From: Morella rubra
Lineage: Eukaryota > Streptophyta > Magnoliopsida > Fagales > Myricaceae
Direction: 5' to 3'
DNA: 64,000 bases
Assembly (NCBI GenBank): GCA_003952965.2
Contig: CM025850.1
Location: 11,968,010 to 12,032,009 of the forward strand
In this document: positions 22,839-34,900 of the stretch, piece after piece
How positions within the stretch are numbered: the stretch's first letter is position 1
Layout of the letters: each line of letters opens with the position of its first letter
Made by a program: the position numbers and the translations under genes
Notes under the pieces: model-generated
The model's input: only the letters and a program-made list of their open reading frames with translations
What the model was told of the DNA's origin: nothing
Database searches by the model: none

Positions 22839-22847
22839 AAACCCTAA
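22839..22847 (+). promoter_or_regulatory. Telo-box AAACCCTAA in the RRP5 promoter/leader
   Basis: A perfect AAACCCTAA, preceded by AAAACCCTC, sits about 130 bp upstream of the RRP5 ATG. In plants this telo-box is enriched close to the transcription start of ribosomal-protein and ribosome-biogenesis genes. That agrees with the RRP5 assignment. Confidence 0.7.
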
Positions 22848-22973
22848 CGGTAAGTTCGGCCGACTTCCGGATGTTCTTAAACTGAACCCCCAGAAAACAC
22901 AGCCAGACACGGCGCAGAACATTTTTATGAGCCTCAGACAATAAACAAAGCGTTCTCAGAGATTTTGGTAAAA

Positions 22974-25900
22974 ATGGCAGCAAAGAAGAGTTTTGGAGGC
23001 GACCTGAAGAATAAGAAGAACAGGTCCATTAAGGATGCCCCCAAGTTCAACAAAGCTTCCAAGCAATCATTCAAAGCTAGCAAAGGTTCTAACAACGCCG
23101 CTGTTAAATCCGAAGCCGCGAGCTTGCAACTCGAAGAGGAAGTCCCTGACTTCCCGAGAGGTGCGAATTTCACAACTCTTTCTAACTTTCCGTGCTTGGA
23201 AATCGTACGAGAAGAACTGTGAAATGGGTATTAAACGTAATTTTACACGTTTATCTTGATATTGGTTTTAAAAAACTAATAAAAGTGATGCTTGTGATTA
23301 GCAAAACAGAGGTAATCGGTTTGCACCCACTTTGTTGGTGTTATTGGCTTTTTCTGTCTGAATCCAGTGGAACCTATGTCTTTTCTTTTAGGCCATCTGT
23401 CGCTTTGTCATTGTAATTTGGCTTTGAATTATGTTTGCTCTATCTGTTTCAGTGAGTTATCTCTGTTTTCAGGTGGAGGAAGTTCGTTGAGCCGAAAAGA
23501 ACGCAATGAAATCCGTGCAGAAGTTGATGCAGAGTTCGAGTCTGAACAGCAGGATCAGAAGAAGCAGAGGAGAAGAATGATGCAGAAGAAGACTCGGGCA
23601 ACAGAGGACGATTTTGGTTCCCTTTTTGGTGATAGCATCACTGGCAAACTACCTAGATATGCGAATAAGATTACCTGGAAGGTACTGAACTCTGCATAAA
23701 ATCCAGTTGCCTGTGGGTTTGATGAGAGAATCAATTGGAAAGATATTACAGTATCTAAGCTAAATAGTTTGGCCCTTTTTTTTTTTGTGTTCTCTAGTGC
23801 TAGTGCCATTGTTTGACACGTTCATTTAATTGGTCCTAGAAAATTGATTTATTCTCTGCATGCTTCTTATCGGTATTGGGAGCAGCTAACTTTTTGATTT
23901 TGCACTGTGAAATTATATAATAGCAAAATATGATCTTTCCAGTTAGACAGAAATAGGATAACCCGTAAAGTTATTTGCTAGAAAGATCTCCCACCTGCAT
24001 TTGAACCTATTCATCTGGGAATGTGTATGTCACACAAAGATTTCAGCACTAGAATATATTTTTTCAACCCAATTTTTTTCCCTTTATCCAAATTGTCTTC
24101 TGCTCTTTAGCTTTTGCATGAAAATTTGAAGACTGTTATGACTTTTTTCTTTGAAGTTTTTGCACCTTCCATTCTGGTTCTCGGCCACATTTTTGTTGAT
24201 ATTTGTGGCACTGGGCGATGCAAGGTAGAGCTGAATAATTCTTCTTTGCTCACATTGCTGTAATAGGAGCTTGGTGGAAGGATTCTGAAAAACGATGAGT
24301 GCTCTTCATCCGGCCAAGTTAGAAAAAGTGGAAAATGCGATCTGTAGAGCAATAGATGATAGGCTTTTCTCTTTGATGAGTGCTCTTCATATCAACCGCA
24401 TAGATGGTGCCCTGAGATATTCATATTCGGTCACAAACTAACTCGGGAATATATATCAGAAGTAAAGCTTGGCAGAAGTTTCAGATAGCTTGGTTCAGTA
24501 AAATGATGATTATTTCAAAGGAACACCTGATATCGAGAAGACAAGCTCAACTTTCATCATCAACTTTTTTCAAGAGCACTAGTTCCATAGCCCCAAACGA
24601 TATGTAATTATAATGGGATATGATCACCAGGTTTCTCTGTAGAGTATACATTATTGCTTCCCTTAAGTGCCCCATAAAAACTATGTTTTCTACATAGTGA
24701 TTTATATAAATTTTCTTACACGAACTCCTCGGATGTAACTGCGCTTCTTTAATCTTAGTGACACCTGTTTCAGTGGCCATCATTGGCATGACATCCATTG
24801 TTTAAGCTCTTGCAATCCCAGCTGTGCAGTTGGCTATCAGATCCTGTAACAGTGAATTCTACAACTAATTGTTTGTCACGGCTGTATCTACTGTCCATTC
24901 ATTGAGGCTGCATGCATTTTTGGCACGACACAATGTCGCAATCAATTAGAGCTGCTGACTTTGATTTTGGTTTACGATATATTTACCTTTAGGTCAGAAG
25001 CTTTAGTAGCTAGTCTTATTACGTTGAGTTTCTTATGCTTCTTTTCTGCTCTTGCTGCTGCCGAATTTTCAATTGTGCTTGGATCTGCATTCATAGCTTC
25101 CATTGAAAATTTGAAATTTAGCGTCTCTAGTATTGAGAATGTTTGTGTGTGTGTTGTGTTCTTGGTTCTACATTTGTTATTTGTATATGTTTCCTTTGTC
25201 TCTTTGGCTGCTATTATGAGCTAATATTTAAACTTTTTGTTCTCTATTTAATTTTCAGAATATATCTCCTGGAATGAAGCTCTGGGGAGTCATTGCTGAA
25301 GTAAATGAGAAGGATCTTGTAATTGGTCTGCCTGGGGGCCTACGTGGATTAGTTCGAATATCTGATGCTTTGGATCCTGACATGAGAAGTGCAATTGTGG
25401 TAGTAATAAGACTTTGTCTCTTCCTGCAATTACTGATGCACAGTAGCTATTGTTTCCATAATTTTGTATTGGTCTTATTGTAATTTTTTTCCCTTCCTAC
25501 ATTGTGAACTGTCAGAAACTTCTGCATGCGGCTTTGATCAATCTGAGCATATTCATTTTGCCTTTTCCAGGAAATGGAAAGTAATATTCTTCCTAGCCGA
25601 TTTCATGTTGGGCAGCTGGTTTCTTGCATTGTGTTGCAGCTGGATGATGATAAAAAAGAGACAGGGAAACGCAGGATCTGGCTTTCTTTGCGTCTTTCTT
25701 TATTACACAACGGTTTCACCTTGGATGCTATTCAAGAAGGAATGGTATGCCTGCTAAGTTGTATATAAATAGTCCAGGGCAGATGTTCATATTGGTTTTT
25801 CTTTTTTAGCACTGGCACTAGTAAATTTTACATGGATTGTAGAGTGCTGAAAGGCTATTCTCTCCCAGTACTTTGAGCAGTCGTAAAATAACCTTCTATA

Positions 25901-28900
25901 CATTTTCTGTCATTAGAAAGCAGTAACTGGAGATGTGCTATTTCATCAATTGTCCGTCAGATCTAAATCTATGTTTTATTGAATGTAGCAATCTGAAAGC
26001 TTCTAAAATTTTAACTTATATTTTTGTGAATATGCTCTGCTCATAGGTGAGATATTTTTTCCATACATAGGGCTCCATTTTTCTTGTAGTTTTTGTTGTT
26101 CAACTTCACAATGGTGCGCACTATATGTTGTAGTTTAACATTTTATGCTGTTAACCAACTGGCATCTCTTTTTTTATGTAGAACTAATGTAAAATGTCCT
26201 ATTCTTGGTGTATTGATACATGACCTGAGATGATTTCATGCTCTGTACAAGTGAGAAGAGATTGAAAACTATTTTTGAAGTTTCTTTTTGGACCTCATAG
26301 TATAGATTTATCTGTCCTTACCCTGCTTACAATAAATGCATATCATTGTTTGAGGCTAAATTCTCAAATGCTCTATGTGGTCATAGAAATAATGTCATAA
26401 AGATTCAATTATGACGTTTAATATGCCACACAATCTTATAATTATTTGGTATATTTTTTTTGTTATGAAGCCCTCCGTTGGGCCAAATTTCTTTAAAAAT
26501 TAAGATAACTGTTTTTGCAGTACTTTCGTTAATTTAAGGCATAGTAGCGAAGAATCTCAACGTATGTAAATGATGGGTATGGGAAGATTGTGAAGGTGCA
26601 CATATTTCATCGAATTTGTGAACCCTTTATATTGTGCTTCACGTGATCATCACAATTTTCTGCAAATTATGATGTCCGTTTTTTAGCTTCCCCCTTTTAA
26701 GGGATTTTAAGTGTCACTTTTATTGGTAATTTTGGATACAAACTTCTGAACTGGGTTGTCTTTTGATTGTGTCATTGCAGGTCCTTACTGCATATGTGAG
26801 AAGTATTCAAGACCATGGTTACATTCTTAATTTTGGATTGATGTATTTCACGGGATTCTTGTTGAAGAGTGACCAAGCTGGTAAGTAAGCGCTAGAGTTT
26901 GTATTAGTTTCACTCTTTGCATCATAATATTTACTATATTCTTTGTTATTGAACCCTCAGTCAACTGTTTTTGTTTCTTAGCTGGCCTTGCTGTGATTAA
27001 CATATTTCAGAGTGGAAAATTACAAGTTCAGAAAATATTTGACATCAGTTCTCTCTTGGTAACCCATGCCTAGCATAACTCTCAACTTGCTAGATCTTTA
27101 GATTTTTGGCTCGGTCTAGAATTCAATGCTTTCCCAATGGCCGAAGAAAATTGACCGTACTTGAGTCCACATTTTATTGTTTTGGATTCCAGTTGGCTGT
27201 TCAGAGGAGCTCATTTATTGGCATTTTAAGCTTTGTTCGTGTTTACCTGTATTCTTCGTTCTCAGTTAATTGTCTTGGAAGGGAATGCTTGAGCTATTCA
27301 TTCATCTTGATTTGTTTCTGAGTATTGCCAAATTAAGCCGACTCAGCACGTGAATGCCTTTTTTTACATGATTAGGAAACCAATGGATTGACGATAATAG
27401 TGTGAGCATAACTTGGCAGTTGTTGGCAGTTCTCTTCGTTGGACCATTGGCCCTTGAATTGGTAGTCCTAGGTCATTCTGTGGTTGGCAATATTCAGATA
27501 CACATTCAGTGATGTATGTCTTTTCCACCTGGCTTAATCATGTTGCAACTTGCAACCAATTTCCACCGGACTTAAGTTTCAAATTCTTCTATTGGTGTAG
27601 TTTCTGCTTCTGATATCTAGCTAGTAAAGCCTTTATGTTTCTTCCATTTTGCGCTGCTTCATTTTTTGGTCTTCCAGTGAGCGGGGAGATTGAAGTGAAA
27701 CTTGGGCAACTTCTACAGGGGGTTGTTGGAAGAGTCGACAAAGTTCGTCAAGTTGTCTATCTAAATTGTGACCCACTTACAGTGTCTAAAAGTGTGGTAC
27801 GCCCCTACCTTAGATGGATTTGTCATTTGATTCCCCTCTCTCTTTCATAGTTTGCTTTCTACTTGAACATTTTTGTGTTGTGCTGCTATACAGACCAAGG
27901 ATCTAAAGGGAATTTCAATCGAGCTTCTCGTTCCAGGCATGATGGTTAATGCTCGTGTAAAGTCAACTCTTGAGAATGGGGTCATGTTATCATTTCTCAC
28001 ATACTTTACTGGAACTGTACGCTTGCTATGCTCTTGTCATTTTTTTTATTTTATTTGGGACATTGGTAAAATCAATATTTTAAGTCGGTGATTTTTTTTT
28101 CTTCTTGTCAATTTGTTGCAGGTTGATATATTCCATTTACAAAATTGTTACCCTGCTGGAAATTGGAAGGATGAGTACAGTCAAAATAAGAAGGTAATTG
28201 TTTGAACTCACTCTTTTATTGTTCTTGGTGGCATTCCCTTGCTTTGATTTTAACAGCTTTATGCTCATTGCTTCAACTGCTGTTTTCAGGGGCAACACAG
28301 TTTTATTTGCTATCTAGTTTGTTTTTATATTTTAGAATTTGTTGCAAATAAATTTATGACCAACTGTTTCTTCGCTTTCTCTATTTTTCTTCCCTGCATC
28401 TTTGAATGCTTACTATTTTGATTTACTAACTTTCATATCTTACTTTTTGGTTTAGGTTAATGCTCGGATATTATTTATTGATCCCTCAACTAGAGCTATT
28501 GGATTGACCCTGAATGCACATCTTGTTCATAACAAGGCTCCTCCTTCAGTAAGTTATTACCCGCTTATGTTTCCTAAGTTTGCCAATGGATGTAGCACTG
28601 TAAGATGGATATCTATGATCCTGTACTCCTTTAGCTTTCTGGAACTGCAATTCGGTTGTTTAGAGTAGTTAGAATATTTGCTTGATCACTTATCAAAAAA
28701 AAAAAAGAATATTTGCTTAATCTCAGGCTAATGGGGTTCAGGCACTGTGCACATTATGGGGGTGTTAGATTGGCTCTTGGCAAGCAAGATATTAAGGCTC
28801 TGTTTCACCACATATTCTGCTCATTGGCTTGTTATGCTAGATCCAGCGTGTGGGTTTGGAAGCTATACCTCTGGTCATCCATTGTTAATTTTGTTTCTTA

Positions 28901-31900
28901 TATACTTATCAAAAAAATTTTGTTTCTTATATGATTATATATCCTCAATTCTCTGCATGTTTTGTTTAGTGGTTTTCTTTATTGATACATCACTCATTTA
29001 GCTTATCTGGCTGCAACTGACTGTTTGGAACTTGGCTTTGCTTGCGAGTTCTTGTCTAACCCTCTTCTTTTATCCCGCTCTTTTCCTTCCTTCTCCTGCG
29101 AAATAACTTGAATTTTGTATTGTGGTAAACTTTCTGGAGATGAAGGGACATGTGTGCTAGACTAACACTTGTTGGATTTATATGCAGCATGTTAAAATTG
29201 GAGATATATGTGACAACTCAAAAGTAGTCAGGGTTGATAAAGGATCAGGACTTCTGCTTGAAATACCATCTACTCCATTGTCAACTCCAGCATATGTTAG
29301 TGTATGTCAAGTTTCAGTTTTTTGGCATCTATGTGTGGAACATTTCAAAATCTTATTGTTCGATGCTGCTTTGTTGATAGTTATATTGACTGCAGATATC
29401 TGATGTTGCTGAAAAGGAAGTCCAGAAACTTGAAAAAAAGTTTAAGGAAGGAAGTCACGTTCGTGTTCGAATTCTGGGGTTTAGGCACTTGGAAGGGCTT
29501 GCTACTGGGGTTTTGAAGGTTGCCCTTCTGTTTTATCAAATTTTTTTAAGTACACAACGATGGTTTATATCTTAGTTATACCTTATTTTGTATCATGGCG
29601 ACATTGAGGTGCTGGTTAGGCTGCAGATAAGCTGAGCTGCTGGTGAGTCCCGACTTGGTTAATGTCCTGGCTTGGCCGGCCTGTTTTTCATCCAAGCCAG
29701 ACTCAAATGTGTTGTGCAGGCCCTTTTAACAAAGAAGCCTTTCCCAAAGCCGAGAGGAGGATATCTAATATGACAACTAATTGTGCATCTTCTCGAAAGG
29801 AGATATGCTGACATCATCTTGTCAGTAGATTCATCTTTTTCCTTGAATATTGATGTTTCCAACTTAAATCAGAAACACATAAGGGGACCTATGGAAAGTT
29901 AAAACTGGACTCCAATCTTCATTTTTCATTCACTTCTGACTTCTTGCGAACTGCTTAGAAAAAAAAAGACTTCTTGCGAACTGAGCCTGGGTGCTTGTCC
30001 CTTACTAGAGTTGAGCTTTAGCAAGATTCAGCCTGTACCATATTGACCTAACTAAGCCCAAACAGCGGGATATTTGGCCTGGCTCCTACAAAGGGAAAAC
30101 TTTTTGCTTCCACTATTCTGATCATTCAAGTTTTAACTTTTGAAATCCATATCTTACAGTCATTTTTCCCTCCATGAAGCCGCTTACCAATTGCTAATTT
30201 GGCCTTGAGATACTTTCTTATAAACTATCTTCTGAGAAATATTTAGTGATGGTGGTCAGTGCTTCCTTTTTGTTAACTGGATATGGATTTCTAGTGCTCC
30301 ATTTAGTTCTTTATAAAATAACGTTGTGATGATTTATCTTCCTAAATATTTGTTGTTTGATGTCCAAAGTTGTTTCCTAGAAAAAGTTTTGTACTTGTGT
30401 GGTCTTGCTCCTATCTTTTGGTAGGTTCTCTCATCAGAGATCCGACGTTTAGGATCGCGGCTAGCAAAAGCTACTTTTACATGTTCTTTTCCATTTTGTA
30501 TGCGTCATTAGTGAAGTGGTTGATCTTTTGTTGAAGAGCAGGTATTTATCTTTGATGAGACAAATAAATGTTCTAGTGCCTACATACTATGCCAATAGGC
30601 CTGTATTTGTTGGATTCTCTACCATGCCTCTACCTAGCCATTGAATCAGATGGTGACCTAGATTAACCATATACACCTAACACTCTAATGAACTGTATCT
30701 TTGGGTACGTGGTCAAATGTATGAGAGATGTTTTTCCTACAACAGCAATATTTGGTGATCTAGGAACTTTATAATTTTCTTACTTCTTTTTTAAGCCAAT
30801 GTTGAAAGAGAAGAGTTGAATCTTATGAGATCATAATGTTTATGGGAAGTGTAGGATACAATTATGAAGATTCTAATGTATGATGATATTTACAAGTTTA
30901 AGGGTAAGTGTTAGGGTGCGCGACGGTGATAGGGATTCAGAAGGGGATTCTGTTTTGGTGTTTCTTGAGAATCCTCATTTAAGGTAAATTTGATGTGAAC
31001 GTTGTAGTTCTCTAACTGATGAAAAAGGTGTATATCTGAGGTCTTTATTAGGGAAATTGGTTGATGTTTAAGGGGAAGTGGATGGTATTTTATCCTATTG
31101 AATATACAAATATGCCTGTGTTCGTGTCTTCCTAGGAGCTCCATCTCTATTGTTGCCTTCTAGCAACTAGACCCAAATTGTTCCTGTAAATGTGGAAGAT
31201 ACGCATTGAGTGAAATTTGTTTATCCATTGGTACAAGGAGAACGTTCACATTTCTTTACATTTTATAGTTTTATTACTTGTTAGTTTATTATTCTATACA
31301 ATGAGAGATGCCAAGTGATCTGAAAATATTTGTTACTAGGTCTTATTCTATTGTGATGGTGTTTTTTTTTTTTTTTTTTTTTTTCAAATAGGCTACAGCT
31401 TTTGAAGACCCTGTATTCACCCACTCGGATGTCAAGCCTGGGATGGTCGTAAAGGCAAAAGTTATTGCTGTTGATACCTTTGGTGCTATTGTGCAATTTC
31501 CTGGCGGTGTGAAGGCACTTTGCCCTGTCCAGCACATGTCTGAATTTGAAATCGCAAAGCCTAACAAAAAATTTAAGGTCATGTCCAAGCAGTATAAGTA
31601 TTCTTTGAAATGGTGTCTGTTTTGTTTTAGTTTACTGCATATTCAGGTGGACTTTTCAATAAAGCTTTCCTTATCAAAAAAATATTCAGGTGGACTATGG
31701 TGTGGTAAAGATGAGATGTCTTATTCTTTCTTCTATTAATGGGAGTTGATTTTAAAGCTATGTACCCCTTTTGGATGTTACTTTGCAGGTTGGGGCTGAG
31801 CTGGTATTCCGTGTGCTTGGTTGCAAATCCAAGAGAATAACTGTGACATACAAGAAAACACTTGTACGTTTGTTTATTTCTGAATGATTCTCATGACTAG

Positions 31901-34900
31901 TGCTTTGATATTTGGTTTGTTGAGAACATGTGTGTGTGTGTTTGTGCACGCAAGTCTAGTGTTGATATCTATTCCTTGGGAGGTTGACAAAATATATTAC
32001 ACTTACTAGTGTGGCTAAATTATTTGTTCAGAATTTTGATGTTGTCTTTTTGCAGCATAGAAAGATTTCTGTTGTCATTTCTCTGCCAAAAATGTATGCG
32101 GTGGCCTTAATGCTTGAATAGGCTTAGCTTAAGATAATGCTGTGCTGCCATTGGTGCTGTATGGGTAAAATAAATGGGGAGTCTGGATCATCTTCTGCTT
32201 CAGTTTTCCGACGTGCAAGTGTTTTGGTGATTTGTTTTAACTTTGTTGGGGATGTCTGGACTCTGGTTGAATGAAGTTGGTTATAGAGTTGTTGGTTAGT
32301 TGGAAAGCTAGCTTTAATAGGCACCATGGTAGAGTGATATGGAGTGTGGCCCCTTAATGTCTTATACGGTTTAGTTGATGCAGGTGGAATACGGGGACAT
32401 TTTAAGATATTGACTTAAGTTTATGATGCTCTTTTTGAGATCGTTGTTTGATAGGCTGACAGCAAATAGTAGCTTATTATCTTGTTAGTTTTTTTTTTTT
32501 TGGGTTCGTCGGACATTTTAGAAGAATCTACCCATTTGTTTCTTTTCACACTTCCACATCCCCTGGTTAGGGTTTTCTTTCTGTTGAAAGTTTGTGTAAG
32601 ATCTTTATCAATGGAAAAATGGGCTTCTAGGCTTTTGTTTTTCAAGGGGTTTTGTGGTTTTTTTTTTTTGGGGGGGGGGGTCAACATAATACAGGAGGAA
32701 AATCATGGAAGTTTTTCTTCTGCAGACGTGGTTTCCAATACTCGCGGAACATTCCATGCCTAACCAGCCAAGACCACCAACACTCATTCTTGGGGGGGCT
32801 GGCTCAACATAAAACAGGAGGAAAATCATTAAAGTTTTTCTTTCTTCTGCAGAAATGGTTTCCAATACTCGTGGAACATTCTATGCCTAACCAGCCAACA
32901 CCAACACTCATGCTTGGAGATTTTTGAAAATTTTTTTGCTTGTCTTTTTGGCTTTTTATGGCCCCTTTATGACAGTCAGTTCACAATTGCCAGCTCTATT
33001 TACGTTGCCAAATGAAGTGACTCTTTTATTGGAAAAACGCTATGACAACTCATTGGAACTATCTGGGAGCCCCTCCACATGTTATGTACTACTTATTGTA
33101 TGTGATAGGAATAGTGATAGCTGGAATCTGATTCTCTATGGTCCAATCTTCATATTTGCCCCCTATGACATAATCCTTATCTAGGTCCATTCAGTTTGGC
33201 AAAAACCATTATATGCTCTATATCCTGAGTATCACTTATCAAAAAAAGATATCACTTTCTTCAAGAATAGCTTTTATTTGTTAATTTCTTTAAGCGTTAT
33301 CATGTGCAGTTGTAGTCATAACCCTCCACTTTACAAGATATTGTAAGAGACGTCACACCTTTGGGTTGTAAGAAAGATGGAATTTTGTTGTTGGGATGTT
33401 TGAGGAATCTATTTGTTTTGTTTTCTGATTCAGAAATTGCTTGGTTGATGCTGTTACAGGTGAAATCAAAACTTGGGATTCTTAGTTCATATGCTGATGC
33501 TACTGAGGGATTAATAGCACATGGATGGATAACAAAGATTGAAAAACATGGATGTTTTGTTCGTTTCTACAATGGAGTCCAAGGATTCGCTCCCAGGTTA
33601 GTCTTTGAACATCTAGATCACATATTTGAGAAATTCCGAAGTGACTTGACAGAATCCTTTTTATGTTTTGATACGTCAAGTTACTATGTTTTCAATACCA
33701 GTTTTCCTTTTGGTGTTGCTTCATGGGAATCTATATCCAGCTCTCTCTCTCCTTGGCTGTTGATTTCCTCCTTTAAGAGCTGTGTTGGTGAATGTTGTTC
33801 TTTGTTAAAGTATTTTTAATATGTAAGAGAAGAATGAGGTTCAATTTCCCATTCGAAATATGACAATATACGTGAAAATCTGCAGGTTTTGGTGTAACTA
33901 TTTTTAAGGGCAGAAATATAAGGGAGAATGTAAGAACATTATGTTTCAAGTGAGACCAAAACAAAAAGAATGTGGATATTGGGTAATATTGATATCTAAA
34001 AGTGATTGAAATGTGACCAGGAGCCAGAATGTGCCTAAGGTAACAATTTCTGGTATCCACGAGCAATCATTTTAATGAATTAGCTAGAAGATACATACAG
34101 GTGACCTTCACCGCCAATAAGCCAGAAGATATATATGGGTAATTTGTAGTTCTTCGAAGAGTTGATGGTTCAAGCTTGAATTCTTTTACCCCCAAACTCA
34201 CTTTCTTAGCCTGGAGAGCCTCCTAGGTTTAGGTGCTTATGGTGCAAAACTTCTTAATTAAGTGTGCGTTTGTTGAGTGGTTGTGTGTGTAGCAGTAATG
34301 TTGAGTGTGGATCATTTGATTGCTTGAGACGTACATTGTCTTTTCTCTCTATCCTAGTGTCCTTTTGCCAAGTATATGGTTCTGCTGGTTTACTCTCAAT
34401 TAATGATGTTCCTGTTAATATATTCCATCTCCTTTCCATATTGCTGTCATTGATTGATTGTTTCACATTCTGAGACAGATCGGAACTTGGATTAGAAGCA
34501 GGATGTGACTCAAGTACGATGTATCATGTTGGACAAGTTGTCAAATGTAGAGTAATGAGTTCAATTCCTGCTTCACGAAGGATCAACCTTAGTTTCATAA
34601 TAAAGCCTACAAGGTTTCCTTTCCTATATTCTCTCACTTTGATTTTGGCATTTGTCCTTCCTGCCTGGGAACTTCAATGTGAAAGTAAGACTTATAAAAT
34701 GCTCTTCCATGCCGGCAAAACCCTTAAAGCTCACCATAAATAGCATATTCAATGAGCTGTAGGCCAAATGGCTTGACCAATTTGAAGTTGTATGCGATGT
34801 TATGTTATTAAGTTATTTTAACAACGTTCTTATACAAAATAATGGTTATCATAGTTTTGTATTCAAATAGAATCGAATGTTACTTCTATCGTACAGTATC

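Noticed and set aside
28721-29001. Open frames in RRP5 intron 9 ([13 protein letters not shown] and similar)
   Set aside because: They lie between exons confirmed by frame and homology, and contain two micro-insertions. Intronic noise.
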